A stretch of 64,000 nt of DNA from positions 5,149,502 to 5,213,501 of the forward strand of contig NZ_CP070356.1 in the NCBI RefSeq assembly GCF_016919445.1. The letters are read 5' to 3'. Shown here in pieces: positions 24,780 to 35,768 of the stretch (positions within the stretch are counted from its first letter, which is position 1; every line of letters begins with the position of its first letter). This stretch comes from Pseudomonas sp. PDNC002 (GTDB taxonomy: Bacteria > Pseudomonadota > Gammaproteobacteria > Pseudomonadales > Pseudomonadaceae). The translations under genes and the position numbers were made by a program. The notes below the pieces were generated by a model. It was not told the DNA's origin and did no database searches. It saw nothing but the letters and a program-made list of their open reading frames with translations.

Positions 24780-26003
24780 ATGAACATGCGCATCAACAGC
24801 GCCCAGATCGAGCAACTGGTCGCCAGCGGCCAGGTCAACAAGCGCGAGCGCAACGGTCTCACCCCGCTCAGCTACTTCGCCAAGGCCTTCTGGCGCGCCG
24901 AGGACAAGGCTCCCGTCGGCGAACTCATCGACGCGCTGCTCGGCGCCGGGGCCGACCCGAACCTGAGCAAGATCCCTCCCGCCTGCGTGGCCATCGGCCT
25001 GGGCGACATGCGCGGAGAAGTCTTCGGTCCGAACCCTGGAAGCCACGAGCATCTCCAGGCGCTGCTCGCCAGCCTGAAGCGCGCCGGCGCCGACCTCGAC
25101 GCCTTCGAGCCCCGCGGCCTGTACAACCCACTGATCATGGCCGCCTACCTGGGCGACGTGCGCCTGCTCGACGACCTCGTGGAGTTGGGAGCCAACCCGG
25201 CCATCACCAACCGTGACGGCTCGACGGCGCTGATGTACGCCGCCGGCGACGTGGACCTGCTCGACAGCAGCACCGCCGGGATTTCCTGCGCCTGGCAACG
25301 CACCGGCGATACGCTCGCCATCACCCGTCGCCTACTCGCACTGGGCGTGGACCCGACTGCCATCAACAAACGCCGCCGAACGGCGCTGCGCATCGCTGCT
25401 TCCAAGGAAAACTTCGACATCGCGGCCGAACTGGCCGCCGCCCACGCAGACCGACACTGCCTCACCCGCGACGACGCGAGGCTTTTCGTCGGCACCCCGT
25501 GGCAAACCCAGGTCGAGGCGCTGCCGACCCATGCAGCGCTTGCTCGTGCACCCCGCCCCAAGGCGGAACCCGGTGTGGCACAGCAGGCCTCCTGGGCGAA
25601 GGTGAAGAAGCAGCTCGACGCGTCGACCTGGTACGGCAAGGGTTCCATCGAGGCAAAGGCCTTCACCGGCGAGATCCTGCAGCATGTCCTCTCCAGCGAG
25701 CTCGCCAACCGCCTGTACGGTACCTACGAGGGAATGCTCCCGCACAACAGCCTGCAGCTGTCGAAAACCAAGAGCTGCTTCACGCTCTCCGGCTCCGTGG
25801 AGTTCGGCTGGACCTTCGATGAAAGCGCCGGCAACGACAGCTTCCGGGTTTCCTACGCACGGGTGGAGGACTGCGACGGCCCGCTCGGCTACGACTGGGT
25901 GCGCAAAGAGGAACTGCACTTCCCCTTCATCAACCGCCAAGCGCCTGACAAGGCAGAGGTTATCGCTGCCATCGAGGCCTTCTGCCAACGCCATTTCGGC
26001 TGA
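24780..26003 (+). CDS. Ankyrin-repeat protein with an uncharacterised C-terminal domain
   Basis: This 407-residue cytoplasmic protein has ankyrin-type repeats in residues about 18-220. The clearest are NGLTPLSYFAKAF, LIDALLGAGADPNLS, LYNPLIMAAYLGDVRLLDDL and GSTALMYAAGDVDLLDSS, with TALRIAASKENFDIAAELAA last. Residues about 240-407 form a separate domain I do not recognise, with SWAKVKKQLDASTWYGKGSI, a conserved-looking FTLSGSVEFGWTFDES and an aromatic end. It follows the DUF3592 gene and is closed by a terminator. The repeats suggest protein binding. No toxin or immunity signature was recognised. Confidence 0.8.
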   Translation: MNMRINSAQIEQLVASGQVNKRERNGLTPLSYFAKAFWRAEDKAPVGELIDALLGAGADPNLSKIPPACVAIGLGDMRGEVFGPNPGSHEHLQALLASLKRAGADLDAFEPRGLYNPLIMAAYLGDVRLLDDLVELGANPAITNRDGSTALMYAAGDVDLLDSSTAGISCAWQRTGDTLAITRRLLALGVDPTAINKRRRTALRIAASKENFDIAAELAAAHADRHCLTRDDARLFVGTPWQTQVEALPTHAALARAPRPKAEPGVAQQASWAKVKKQLDASTWYGKGSIEAKAFTGEILQHVLSSELANRLYGTYEGMLPHNSLQLSKTKSCFTLSGSVEFGWTFDESAGNDSFRVSYARVEDCDGPLGYDWVRKEELHFPFINRQAPDKAEVIAAIEAFCQRHFG

Positions 26004-26016
26004 GCCGCACAAACGC

Positions 26017-26042
26017 AAAAGCCCGCTCGCAGCGGGCTTTTT
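26017..26042 (+). terminator. Intrinsic terminator after the ankyrin gene
   Basis: AAAAGCCCGCT-CGC-AGCGGGCTTTT, an 11-bp stem with a T-run, 14 bases after the stop. Confidence 0.85.
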
Positions 26043-26069
26043 CATGGGCAATGTTTTTTCGGCACAAAC

Positions 26070-26097
26070 GAAAACGCCGTCCTAACGGACGGCGTTT
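26070..26097 (-). terminator. Terminator of the tRNA-Glu/Gly/Gly transcript
   Basis: CGCCGTCC-TAAC-GGACGGCG with flanking AAAA and TTT, just downstream (minus strand) of the second tRNA-Gly. Confidence 0.75.
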
Positions 26098-26102
26098 CGA
26101 TT

Positions 26103-26178
<76 letters not shown>

Positions 26179-26262
26179 ATTAACTTGTTGCAACCTTCAG
26201 CTTTCGCCGAAGGGTAACGCCATTTCATCTTTCGGTCACCGCCGAAGCGATGATCGAGAATT

Positions 26263-26338
<76 letters not shown>

Positions 26339-26340
26339 AA

Positions 26341-26416
26341 TGGCGTCCCCTAGGGGACTCGAACCCCTGTTACCGCCGTGAAAGGGCGGTGTCCTAGGCC
26401 ACTAGACGAAGGGGAC
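26341..26416 (-). tRNA. tRNA-Glu (anticodon TTC)
   Basis: A 76-nt cloverleaf beginning GTCCCCTTCGTCTAGTGGCC, anticodon loop CCTTTCACG (TTC), T-loop GGTTCGAGTCC, ending GGGGACGCCA. First tRNA of a three-gene minus-strand transcript. Its promoter should lie in the gap 26417-26632, which is divergent from the next plus-strand gene. Confidence 0.97.
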
Positions 26417-26632
26417 GCGGCCCGGAACTTAACATCTTTCCGACTTCGTCGTTCCGGCTGTTTCAGCGTTTCGCGTCGAAGTGGCGCGCATTCTAGGGAG
26501 GCTTTGGAGGGTCGTCAACCCTCAGAAGAAAATATTTTTAAATCAAAGACTTCTGAGTAAAAACTGAGCTGCTGCTATCAGCAGTATCACTAAGACATTA
26601 CACTCGCGGAAAAACATCCGGAGCACGCCACG

Positions 26633-27406
26633 GTGTCGCCACTCGTCATTACGGTCCTGGTTCTCGTCGGTATCGCCCTGCTGGTCGCCATCGGCTACAT
26701 CAATCATCTGGTGGAAAACCGCAAGCTGGAGCAGGCGCGTCTGAAGGCCGATCTGTCCGACCGTTGCCGGCGTTGCTCCGATATTTCCGAATCGATGCCC
26801 GGCCAGTTCATGTCGCCGGCACTGAAGCTTCTGCTCAGCGGCTTCGAGCTCGCCCTCAGCGAGCGCCTGCTTTCCGTAGACAAACAGAACGCCGCACTGA
26901 AGCCGCGTATAGAAGAGCTGCGTGGCCTCGTTGCCAAAGGCGAGGCGATTCCAGTCAAGAACGCGCCGCAGCCGATCCTTACCGAAGCCAAGGCCAAGGA
27001 CGTGCGCTTCCTCTTCGAAGCGTTGCACGCCCAGCTCACCCGCTGTGCCCAGGACAACATGCTGCCGCGCGTCGAGGCGCAGAAGTGGGTGAAGGAGATC
27101 CGTCACCTGCTCGCCCTCCTCCATATCGAGTTCTTCGGCAACCTCGGCCAGCAGGCGCTGCAGCAGGGCCAGCCACGCCAGGCGCGCCTGGCCTTCGAAC
27201 GTGGTGTGCAGTACCTGCAGAAGCAGCCGGAAATCGGCCGCTACCAGGTACAGCTCAAACAACTGGAAAACCAGTTGGCCCGCGCCAACGCCATGGTCCT
27301 GGAAACCTCCCAACCGACCGCCGATGAGCAGAGCGAGCTGGGCGACGGCCTCAAGGCGCTGGACGAAGACGATATCTGGAAGAAAAAGAACCTTTACGAC
27401 GACTGA
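26633..27406 (+). CDS. Membrane-anchored coiled-coil protein of unknown function
   Basis: This 257-residue protein has one N-terminal membrane helix (about 3-22, ITVLVLVGIALLVAIGYI) and a long cytoplasmic helical part. A CRRCSDI motif lies just after the membrane (about 45-51). TPR-like helices follow in HLLALLHIEFFGNLGQQALQQGQ and ARLAFERGVQYLQKQPEI (about 155-200). I start at the GTG at 26633 with a GGAG further upstream. The weak start makes the exact N-terminus uncertain. It precedes a GST gene by 46 bases and may share its transcript. Confidence 0.75.
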   Translation: MSPLVITVLVLVGIALLVAIGYINHLVENRKLEQARLKADLSDRCRRCSDISESMPGQFMSPALKLLLSGFELALSERLLSVDKQNAALKPRIEELRGLVAKGEAIPVKNAPQPILTEAKAKDVRFLFEALHAQLTRCAQDNMLPRVEAQKWVKEIRHLLALLHIEFFGNLGQQALQQGQPRQARLAFERGVQYLQKQPEIGRYQVQLKQLENQLARANAMVLETSQPTADEQSELGDGLKALDEDDIWKKKNLYDD

Positions 27407-27452
27407 TCCGTCGAAACCACCACCCGGCCACCTTTGCCCCAGGAGCCTTGCA

Positions 27453-28115
27453 ATGAGCCTCGTCGTCTTCGGCGCCCCGCTATCCCCCTTCGTTCGCAAA
27501 GTCCGCCTGTTCGCTGCCGAGAAAGGCTTCGACTACCAGCTCGAGAACGTCAACCCGTTCAACCAACCGGACTGGTACCGCGAACTCAACCCGCTGCGCC
27601 GCGTGCCGGCGATCCGCGACGGCGACTTCACCCTCGCCGACTCCAGCGTCATCTGCCACTACCTGGAAGACCGCGACCCGCAACGTGCCCCGCTGTGCGG
27701 CAAGGGCGCCGAGGCCCGCGCGCGGATCAGCTGGCTGGAGAAGTACGCCGACTACGAGCTGGCCCCGCTGACCACCTTTACCGTGTTCCGCAACCGCCTG
27801 CTCAAGCCGCTGATGGGCAAGGTCTGCGATGAGGTGGCGGTCAAGGGCGCCATGCAGGAGAAGCTCCCGGAGCATTTCGACTACCTGGAGAAATGCCTGG
27901 GCGACCAGCAGTGGTTCGTCGATGACAGCTTCAGCCTGGCGGACATCGCCATCGCCTGCCAACTGGTGAACCTGCGTCACGGCGAGGAAGAACTGGATGC
28001 CCAGCGCTGGCCGAAGCTGACCGCGCACTTCGAGCGCACCCTGGCTCGCCCTGCCCTCGCGGAAATCGTCCAGGGAGAGCTGCAGATCATCGCCAAGATC
28101 ATGGCCAAACGCTGA
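27453..28115 (+). CDS. Glutathione S-transferase family protein
   Basis: This 220-residue two-domain GST starts MSLVVFGAPLSPFVRKVRLF, with a serine in the active-site position (Ser11). The thioredoxin-fold half ends with NPLRRVPAIRDGDFTLADSS. The helical half contains WFVDDSFSLADIAIACQLVN, the N-capping box. The start at 27453 has AGGAG 7 bases upstream. The frame itself is open much further back (27201), overlapping the previous gene. A strong terminator follows. Probable role: glutathione conjugation or reduction of an unknown electrophile. Confidence 0.92.
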   Translation: MSLVVFGAPLSPFVRKVRLFAAEKGFDYQLENVNPFNQPDWYRELNPLRRVPAIRDGDFTLADSSVICHYLEDRDPQRAPLCGKGAEARARISWLEKYADYELAPLTTFTVFRNRLLKPLMGKVCDEVAVKGAMQEKLPEHFDYLEKCLGDQQWFVDDSFSLADIAIACQLVNLRHGEEELDAQRWPKLTAHFERTLARPALAEIVQGELQIIAKIMAKR

Positions 28116-28130
28116 TCGGCTCGATAAACG

Positions 28131-28158
28131 AAAAAGCCCCGCCTAGGCGGGGCTTTTT
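28131..28158. terminator. Bidirectional terminator after the GST gene
   Basis: AAAAAGCCCCGCC-TA-GGCGGGGCTTTTT, a 13-bp stem shared by the GST gene (plus) and the fRMsr gene (minus). Confidence 0.9.
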
Positions 28159-28170
28159 CATGGGTGCGGA

Positions 28171-28653
28171 TCAGCAGTCGGAGAGGCGCAGGAAGATTGC
28201 CGCCAGACGCTCGATGCCGGCCTGGTCTTCTTCGTTGAAGCGGCCAACCTTCGGGCTGTCCAGGTCCAGCACGCCGATCAGCCGACCGTCCTTCACCAGC
28301 GGCACGACCAGTTCGCTGTTGGAAGCGCTGTCGCAGGCGATGTGGCCGGGGAAGGCATGTACGTCCTCGACGCGCTGCGTCTCACGGGTACGCGCCGCCG
28401 CGCCGCACACGCCCTTGCTGAAGGGAATGCGCACACAGGCGACCTTGCCCTGGAACGGGCCGAGCACCAGCTCCTCGTTACGGTTCAGGTAGAAGCCGGC
28501 CCAGTTCAGGTCCGGCAGCTCGTTGAACAGGAACGCGGAAAACTGCGAGGCGTTGGCAATGAAGTCGCGCTCGTCGGCGAACAGCGATTCCGCCTGGGCG
28601 GCCAGCAGCGCATAGCCACCCAGGCCAGCGCCAGCCTGTTGCAGATCGATCAT
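28171..28653 (-). CDS. Free methionine-(R)-sulfoxide reductase (GAF-domain fRMsr)
   Basis: This 160-residue single-GAF protein reduces free Met-R-sulfoxide. The three cysteines of the family are present: Cys73 and Cys83 in VACVRIPFSKGVCG and Cys107 in HIACDSASNSE. Their spacing of 10 and 24 equals that of E. coli fRMsr (Cys84/94/118). Substrate-binding segments LNWAGFYL and GVLDLDSPKVGRF are conserved. It overlaps the upstream AAA gene by 4 bases, so the two are co-translated. It fits the window's other sulfur-redox genes. Confidence 0.92.
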   Translation of the reverse strand: MIDLQQAGAGLGGYALLAAQAESLFADERDFIANASQFSAFLFNELPDLNWAGFYLNRNEELVLGPFQGKVACVRIPFSKGVCGAAARTRETQRVEDVHAFPGHIACDSASNSELVVPLVKDGRLIGVLDLDSPKVGRFNEEDQAGIERLAAIFLRLSDC

Positions 28654-29546
28654 GGAGTCTCTCCTTCCAGCAGTTGTCTGCCCACCCAGAAGCGGGCGAA
28701 TTGATAGGCACAGCGGCCATTACGGTTGCCGCGTCCGAGCGCCCAGCGGATGGCTTCCTTCTCCAGCGCCTCGTCCCAGGTCCAGGCGGCGAGCCCGGAC
28801 TTCTGCGCGAGCACTTCGACCCAGTGGCGCACCACGCTGAGGAAGTGCTCCTGGGTAAAGGGATAGAAGGACAGCCACAGGCCGAAACGGTCGGACAGGG
28901 CGATCTTGTCTTCGACGGCTTCACTGGGGTGCAGCTCGCCATCGACCATCTTCCAGTTCTCGTTGTCGCTCTGCTTTTCCGAAACCAGATGGCGGCGATT
29001 CGAGGTGGCGTAGAGCAGCACATTGTCCGGCGCCTGTTCCAGCGAGCCGTCGAGCACGCTCTTGAGGACGCGGAAATCGCCCTCGCCGGCGTCGAACGAC
29101 AGATCGTCACAGAACAGCACGAAGCGCTGCGGCTGGCCCTGCAGCAGTTCGACCACGCGCGGCAGGTCGGCCAGATGATCGCGCTCGATCTCGATCAGGC
29201 GTAGACCTTCCCCGGCCAGTTCGGCGAGCAGGGCTCGCACCAGCGAGGATTTGCCGGTGCCACGGGCACCCCAGAGCAGCGCATGGTTGGCTGGCTTGCC
29301 GGCGACGAACTGACGGGTATTGCGCGCCAGTTGCTCGCGCTGTTTTTCAACCCCGAGCAGGTCATCCAGGCGCAGATCGAGGCTCACTTGCAGCGGTTGC
29401 AGATAACCGCTGCGCCCCTCGCGGTGCCAGCGTGCGGCCAGGCTGCGCTGCCAGTCGATGGACTCTCGCACGACAGGCAGCAAAGGCTCGAGACGCGTCA
29501 TCATGGCTTCGGCACGGGCAAGAAAATCGTTCAGACGGGAATCCAC
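28650..29546 (-). CDS. AAA-type ATPase of the DUF815 family
   Basis: This 298-residue P-loop protein has Walker A LWGARGTGKSS (about 91-101), Walker B RFVLFCDDLSFD (about 137-148) and an LLYATSNRRHLV sensor segment. FYPFTQEHFLSVVRHWVEVLA in the lid region follows. This matches the widespread DUF815 family, for which I know no established function. It overlaps the fRMsr gene by 4 bases (28650-28653). It is divergent from sagS with a 125-bp gap. Confidence 0.85.
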   Translation of the reverse strand: MDSRLNDFLARAEAMMTRLEPLLPVVRESIDWQRSLAARWHREGRSGYLQPLQVSLDLRLDDLLGVEKQREQLARNTRQFVAGKPANHALLWGARGTGKSSLVRALLAELAGEGLRLIEIERDHLADLPRVVELLQGQPQRFVLFCDDLSFDAGEGDFRVLKSVLDGSLEQAPDNVLLYATSNRRHLVSEKQSDNENWKMVDGELHPSEAVEDKIALSDRFGLWLSFYPFTQEHFLSVVRHWVEVLAQKSGLAAWTWDEALEKEAIRWALGRGNRNGRCAYQFARFWVGRQLLEGETP

Positions 29547-29671
29547 GCAAGTCTCCTTGCTCTCAAAGGGAAAGCGCCTGGAATATCTCGGCAGCTGACT
29601 CTGCCGACAGACGGTTCTGATGGGCTATGCTACGCCGCAGGAAAGCTTCTGCGAGGCGACGCTCCGCAACT

Positions 29672-31990
<2,319 letters not shown>

Positions 31991-31991
31991 G

Positions 31992-32462
31992 TCAGGCGTC
32001 CAGTTTCGTCAGTTGCAGCAGCAGGCTGTCGAGCTGTTCGCGCATACCCTCGGTGACGCTCAGGTCAATGCCACTGCGGCAGAGCAATTCCTCGCGCAGC
32101 GGCAGGACCTTCTCGCGCAATGCCGCACCCTCCACCGTCAGACCCAGGTGCACTTCGCGCTCGTCGTGACGAGCCCGCCGACGTACCACCAGACCCAGTT
32201 GCTCCAAGCGCTTGAGCAGCGGCGTGAGGGTGCCGGAATCGAGCATCAGCCGCTCGCCCAGGGCCTTCACCGAGGGCTGTTCCGGCGGTTCGGCGTGCCA
32301 CTCCCAGAGCACCAGCATGGCCAGGTACTGCGGGTAGGTCAGGCCGAGGGCGTCGAGCATCGGCCGGTAGCCGCGGATCACCGCACGGGAGACGGCGTAC
32401 AAGCGGAAGCACAGCTGGTTGTCCAGCTGCAGCTCCGCCGGCAGCGAGAGCACATCCTTCAT
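31992..32462 (-). CDS. ospR: Redox-sensing MarR/OhrR-family regulator OspR
   Basis: This 156-residue winged-helix dimer has the peroxide-sensing Cys18 in LDNQLCFRLYAVSR, an OhrR-family signature. The DNA-binding helices include SGTLTPLLKRLEQLGLVVRRR. In P. aeruginosa OspR represses the adjacent glutathione peroxidase and affects beta-lactam resistance and quorum sensing. Here the gene starts 1 base inside the stop of that peroxidase gene (TGATG), so the two form one operon with gpx first. A paralogue, OhrR, is at 53434. Confidence 0.9.
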   Translation of the reverse strand: MKDVLSLPAELQLDNQLCFRLYAVSRAVIRGYRPMLDALGLTYPQYLAMLVLWEWHAEPPEQPSVKALGERLMLDSGTLTPLLKRLEQLGLVVRRRARHDEREVHLGLTVEGAALREKVLPLREELLCRSGIDLSVTEGMREQLDSLLLQLTKLDA

Positions 32463-32944
32463 CACAGCAGCGCTTCGATCTCGGCGGACAGTTGCTCGGG
32501 CTTGGTGGTCGGGGCGAACCGCTTGACCAGCTTGCCGTCCTGGCCGATCAGGAACTTGGTGAAGTTCCACTTGATGCCCTGGCTGCCCAGCAGGCCCGGC
32601 GCACGCTTCTTCAACTGCACATAGAGCGGGTGGGCCTCGGCGCCGTTGACATCGATCTTCTTGAACAGCGGGAAGCTCACGCCGAAGTTCAGCTCACAGA
32701 ACTGGGTGATCTCCCCTTCGTTGCCCGGCTCCTGCTTGCCGAACTGGTTGCAGGGGAAGCCGAGCACCACCAGGCCCTTGTCCTTGTACTGCCGCCACAG
32801 CGCCTCCAGCCCCTTGTACTGCGGAGTGAAGCCGCACTGGCTGGCGGTGTTCACCACCAGCAACGCCTTGCCGCCGAAATCGGCGAGGGTTTTCTGTTCG
32901 CCCTTGATGGTGGTCACGGGAATGTTCAGCAGTGCATCGCTCAT
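32462..32944 (-). CDS. gpx: Glutathione peroxidase (cysteine type)
   Basis: This 160-residue thioredoxin-fold peroxidase reduces hydroperoxides. The peroxidatic Cys37 is in VNTASQCGFTPQYKG, and the Gln and Trp of the catalytic set are in LGFPCNQFGKQEPG and IKWNFTKFL. It has Cys, not selenocysteine. No signal peptide is seen, so it is cytoplasmic. It is the first gene of a two-gene operon with ospR, whose product probably represses both. A promoter should lie in 32945-33056, before the REP pair. Confidence 0.93.
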   Translation of the reverse strand: MSDALLNIPVTTIKGEQKTLADFGGKALLVVNTASQCGFTPQYKGLEALWRQYKDKGLVVLGFPCNQFGKQEPGNEGEITQFCELNFGVSFPLFKKIDVNGAEAHPLYVQLKKRAPGLLGSQGIKWNFTKFLIGQDGKLVKRFAPTTKPEQLSAEIEALL

Positions 32945-33056
32945 GGGACATGGCTCCGGGGGAAAGTGGGAATCTGAAGAATAGTGACCTATTTAATTGT
33001 GTGCAATTCAATTGCTCACGAATCACTCAGCGAAATGGCGAGGCATCATGGTTTGC

Positions 33057-33183
33057 GTAGGAGCGGACCTTGTCCGCGAAATCCTCAGCGCAGAAATCCC
33101 GTGCAGCAGGTGAGCGCCAATACCGAGCGCGCCTCATCGGGCCCCAGCCGTGTGGGCGTATCGCGGACAAGGTCCGCTCCTAC
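33057..33183. repeat. Inverted REP pair between gpx and msrB
   Basis: GTAGGAGCGGACC-TTGTCCGCGA at 33057-33079 and its inverse at 33161-33183, separated by 81 bp of unrelated sequence. Same core as the copies at 10829 and 63160. Confidence 0.85.
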
Positions 33184-33200
33184 AGGTAAAGCCGCGAAAG

Positions 33201-33226
33201 AAAAGGCCCGCTCGGTGGCGGGCCTT
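33201..33226 (-). terminator. Terminator after msrB
   Basis: On the minus strand, AAGGCCCGC-CACCGA-GCGGGCCTT is followed by TTCTTTC, 5 bases after the msrB stop. Confidence 0.75.
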
Positions 33227-33230
33227 GAAG

Positions 33231-33626
33231 TCACGCTTTCGGCACCAGCTTCAACGACGCCGAATTGATGCAGTAACGCAGCCCGGTCGGGCGCGGGCCG
33301 TCGGGGAAGACATGGCCCAGGTGCGCATCGCACTTGCCGCAGCGCACTTCGATGCGATGCATGCCGTGGCTGAAGTCTTCCAGTTCCTTGACCACCTCGC
33401 CGTTGACCGGCTGGAAATAGCTCGGCCAGCCACTGCCGGAGTCGTACTTGGCGTCGGAGTCGAACAGCGCGGTGCCACAGCACACGCAGTGGTAGATGCC
33501 GGGTGTCTTGGTGTCGTGGTACTCGCCGGTGAAGGCACGCTCGGTGCCGCCCAGCCGGCAAACATGGAACTGCTCGTCGGTGAGTTCGTCACGCCAGGAG
33601 TCCAGGGGCTTTTCCAGCTTTTCCAT
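33231..33626 (-). CDS. msrB: Peptide-methionine (R)-S-oxide reductase MsrB
   Basis: This 131-residue SelR-fold enzyme repairs protein Met-R-sulfoxide. It has zinc cysteines Cys47/Cys50 (HCVCCGT) and Cys96/Cys99 ([12 protein letters not shown]), the substrate Trp in [11 protein letters not shown] and the catalytic Cys119 in RYCINS. The start at 33626 has a GGAGG site. The same frame stays open far upstream, opposite alaA, but that is only a long antisense frame. No export signal, so cytoplasmic. Confidence 0.95.
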   Translation of the reverse strand: MEKLEKPLDSWRDELTDEQFHVCRLGGTERAFTGEYHDTKTPGIYHCVCCGTALFDSDAKYDSGSGWPSYFQPVNGEVVKELEDFSHGMHRIEVRCGKCDAHLGHVFPDGPRPTGLRYCINSASLKLVPKA

Positions 33627-33917
33627 CGATCTGCCTCCATTAATGGAAAAAATGCCCGATGCCTCCTTTTCCGGGAATCGGGCCGCACGTATGATGCGCG
33701 TGGTTAACGTCAGGTTCAGAATCTGCCGCACAGAGACATTCTCGCGATAGAAAAGCCTTAAAAACTCTACTTTTTCGAGAAATCCACTGTTTTCCTGTCG
33801 ATTTTTAGGGTCGATGCCAGGGAAAAGCACTTCCGAACCCATCATTTGACGCCAGTCTGTCACCCGCGTTACAGCCTGCCAAGTCGCCGGCCGCGGACTA
33901 TTTCGGAATCCCAGATC

Positions 33918-35129
33918 ATGCAGGTCACCAAATCGAACAAGCTCGCCAACGTCTGCTACGACATCCGCGGGCCCGTGCTCAAGCACGCCAAGCGCCTGGA
34001 AGAGGAAGGCCACCGCATCCTCAAGCTGAACATCGGCAACCCGGCGCCGTTCGGTTTCGAGGCGCCGGATGAAATCCTCCAGGACGTCATCCGCAACCTG
34101 CCCACTGCCCAGGGCTACAGCGACTCCAAGGGCCTGTTCAGCGCGCGCAAGGCGGTGATGCAGTACTACCAGCAGAAGCAGGTGGAAGGCGTCGGCATCG
34201 AGGACATCTACCTGGGCAACGGCGTGTCCGAGCTGATCGTGATGGCCCTGCAGGCGCTGCTCAACAACGGTGACGAGGTACTGATTCCGGCGCCGGACTA
34301 TCCGCTGTGGACCGCCTCGGTCGCCCTCTCCGGCGGCAAGCCGGTGCACTACCTGTGCGACGAGCAGGCCGGCTGGTTCCCCGACGTCGCCGACATGAAG
34401 GCGAAAATCACCAGCAATACCAAGGCCCTGGTGCTGATCAACCCGAACAACCCCACCGGCGCGGTCTACTCGAAGGAAGTGCTGCTGGACATCGTCGAAC
34501 TGGCGCGCCAGCACAACCTGGTGATCTTCTCCGACGAGATCTACGACAAGATCCTCTACGACGAGGCCCAGCATATCTCCACCGCCTCCCTGGCGCCGGA
34601 CGTGCTCTGCCTGACCTTCAACGGCCTGTCCAAGTCCTACCGCGTGGCCGGCTTCCGCTCCGGCTGGATCGCCATCTCCGGGCCCAAGCACAAGGCACAG
34701 AGCTACATCGAGGGCCTGGATATCCTGGCCAACATGCGCCTGTGCGCCAACGTGCCCAGCCAGCATGCGATCCAGACCGCGCTGGGCGGCTACCAGAGCA
34801 TCAACGACCTGGTGCTGCCGGGCGGCCGACTGCTGGAGCAGCGCAACCGCGCCTGGGAACTGCTCAACGACATTCCCGGCGTCAGCTGCGTGAAGCCCAT
34901 GGGCGCGCTCTACGCCTTCCCACGCATCGACCCGAAGGTCTGCCCGATCCACAACGACGAGAAATTCGTCCTCGATCTGCTGCTTTCCGAGAAGTTGCTC
35001 ATCGTTCAGGGCACTGCCTTCAACTGGCCCTGGCCGGATCACTTCCGGGTGGTTACCCTGCCCCGTCTCGATGACCTGGAGCAGGCCATCGGGCGCATCG
35101 GCAACTTCCTGAAAACCTATCGCCAATAA
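33918..35129 (+). CDS. alaA: Alanine-type aminotransferase (AlaA-like, PLP dependent)
   Basis: This 403-residue class I aminotransferase closely resembles E. coli AlaA, which makes alanine from pyruvate and glutamate. The opening [20 protein letters not shown] and [13 protein letters not shown] are near-diagnostic. The PLP lysine is Lys239 in [30 protein letters not shown] and a C-terminal [18 protein letters not shown] follow. The start at 33918 excludes 24 residues of upstream open frame. It is followed 28 bases later by a small gene of unknown function. Confidence 0.9.
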   Translation: MQVTKSNKLANVCYDIRGPVLKHAKRLEEEGHRILKLNIGNPAPFGFEAPDEILQDVIRNLPTAQGYSDSKGLFSARKAVMQYYQQKQVEGVGIEDIYLGNGVSELIVMALQALLNNGDEVLIPAPDYPLWTASVALSGGKPVHYLCDEQAGWFPDVADMKAKITSNTKALVLINPNNPTGAVYSKEVLLDIVELARQHNLVIFSDEIYDKILYDEAQHISTASLAPDVLCLTFNGLSKSYRVAGFRSGWIAISGPKHKAQSYIEGLDILANMRLCANVPSQHAIQTALGGYQSINDLVLPGGRLLEQRNRAWELLNDIPGVSCVKPMGALYAFPRIDPKVCPIHNDEKFVLDLLLSEKLLIVQGTAFNWPWPDHFRVVTLPRLDDLEQAIGRIGNFLKTYRQ

Positions 35130-35157
35130 ATCATCGCCAGTGAATCCCAGCGTATAA

Positions 35158-35595
35158 ATGGACCTGCAGATCGACGACTTCTACAAGGACGCAGCCTCCG
35201 GGCTGCTGACGCTGTACCAGGCCTTCCCGCGCAAGATCGCCCTCTACGTCGAGGACCTGATCGGCCGGGAAGAGCCCGACGAGTTCGGCCTTCCCAGCCA
35301 ACGCCACCAGAGTTGCCTGGGCGCACTGCTGTGGTTGGCCGACGAAGGCTACCTGCGCTTCGAAGCAACCATTCGTTACGAAGCATTGGACCAGGCGGTG
35401 CTCAGCGAAAAGGCCTTCCTGCGCATGACCCGAATCGTCCCCCACGCGGTGCGCGACGGCGACGAACTGCCCCCCAGCGTGCGCCGCGAGCAGGCCACGC
35501 TGGCCAACCAACTGCGCGAGGCGCTGGCGAGCCGCCACGGTGAACGCATCGCCCGTCTGACGCGTCTACTCTTCGAGAGCGATCTCGGGCGCTAG
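35158..35595 (+). CDS. Conserved hypothetical protein, PA2829 type
   Basis: This 145-residue cytoplasmic protein begins [26 protein letters not shown]. Most of it is helical, with [32 protein letters not shown] (quoted in part) resembling a winged-helix turn: helix-turn-helix followed by a beta wing. It could therefore bind nucleic acid, but no family was recognised. It follows alaA by 28 bases on the same strand and may be co-transcribed. Little ribosome-site similarity is seen before the ATG. Confidence 0.7.
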   Translation: MDLQIDDFYKDAASGLLTLYQAFPRKIALYVEDLIGREEPDEFGLPSQRHQSCLGALLWLADEGYLRFEATIRYEALDQAVLSEKAFLRMTRIVPHAVRDGDELPPSVRREQATLANQLREALASRHGERIARLTRLLFESDLGR

Positions 35596-35768
35596 GCGGC
35601 AAGGCAGGCGACACAGTTTGAAATAGTCCCCGAGTTGAATCGCCTGGGGGCCATCCGTATATACCCCGCATACTATTCAGCGATCCCGAGCGCGTTGCGT
35701 TCGGCGATCCGGAAAGCCGCATTTTCAGGCGGTTTTCGCCCTGTCACCGTGAGGAGAAGCTTTACGCC

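Noticed and set aside
33231-35126. A 631-codon minus-strand frame covering msrB and the alaA region
   Set aside because: Only the last 131 codons are msrB. The rest is antisense to alaA, which has full family motifs, and no second ribosome site or domain is seen.
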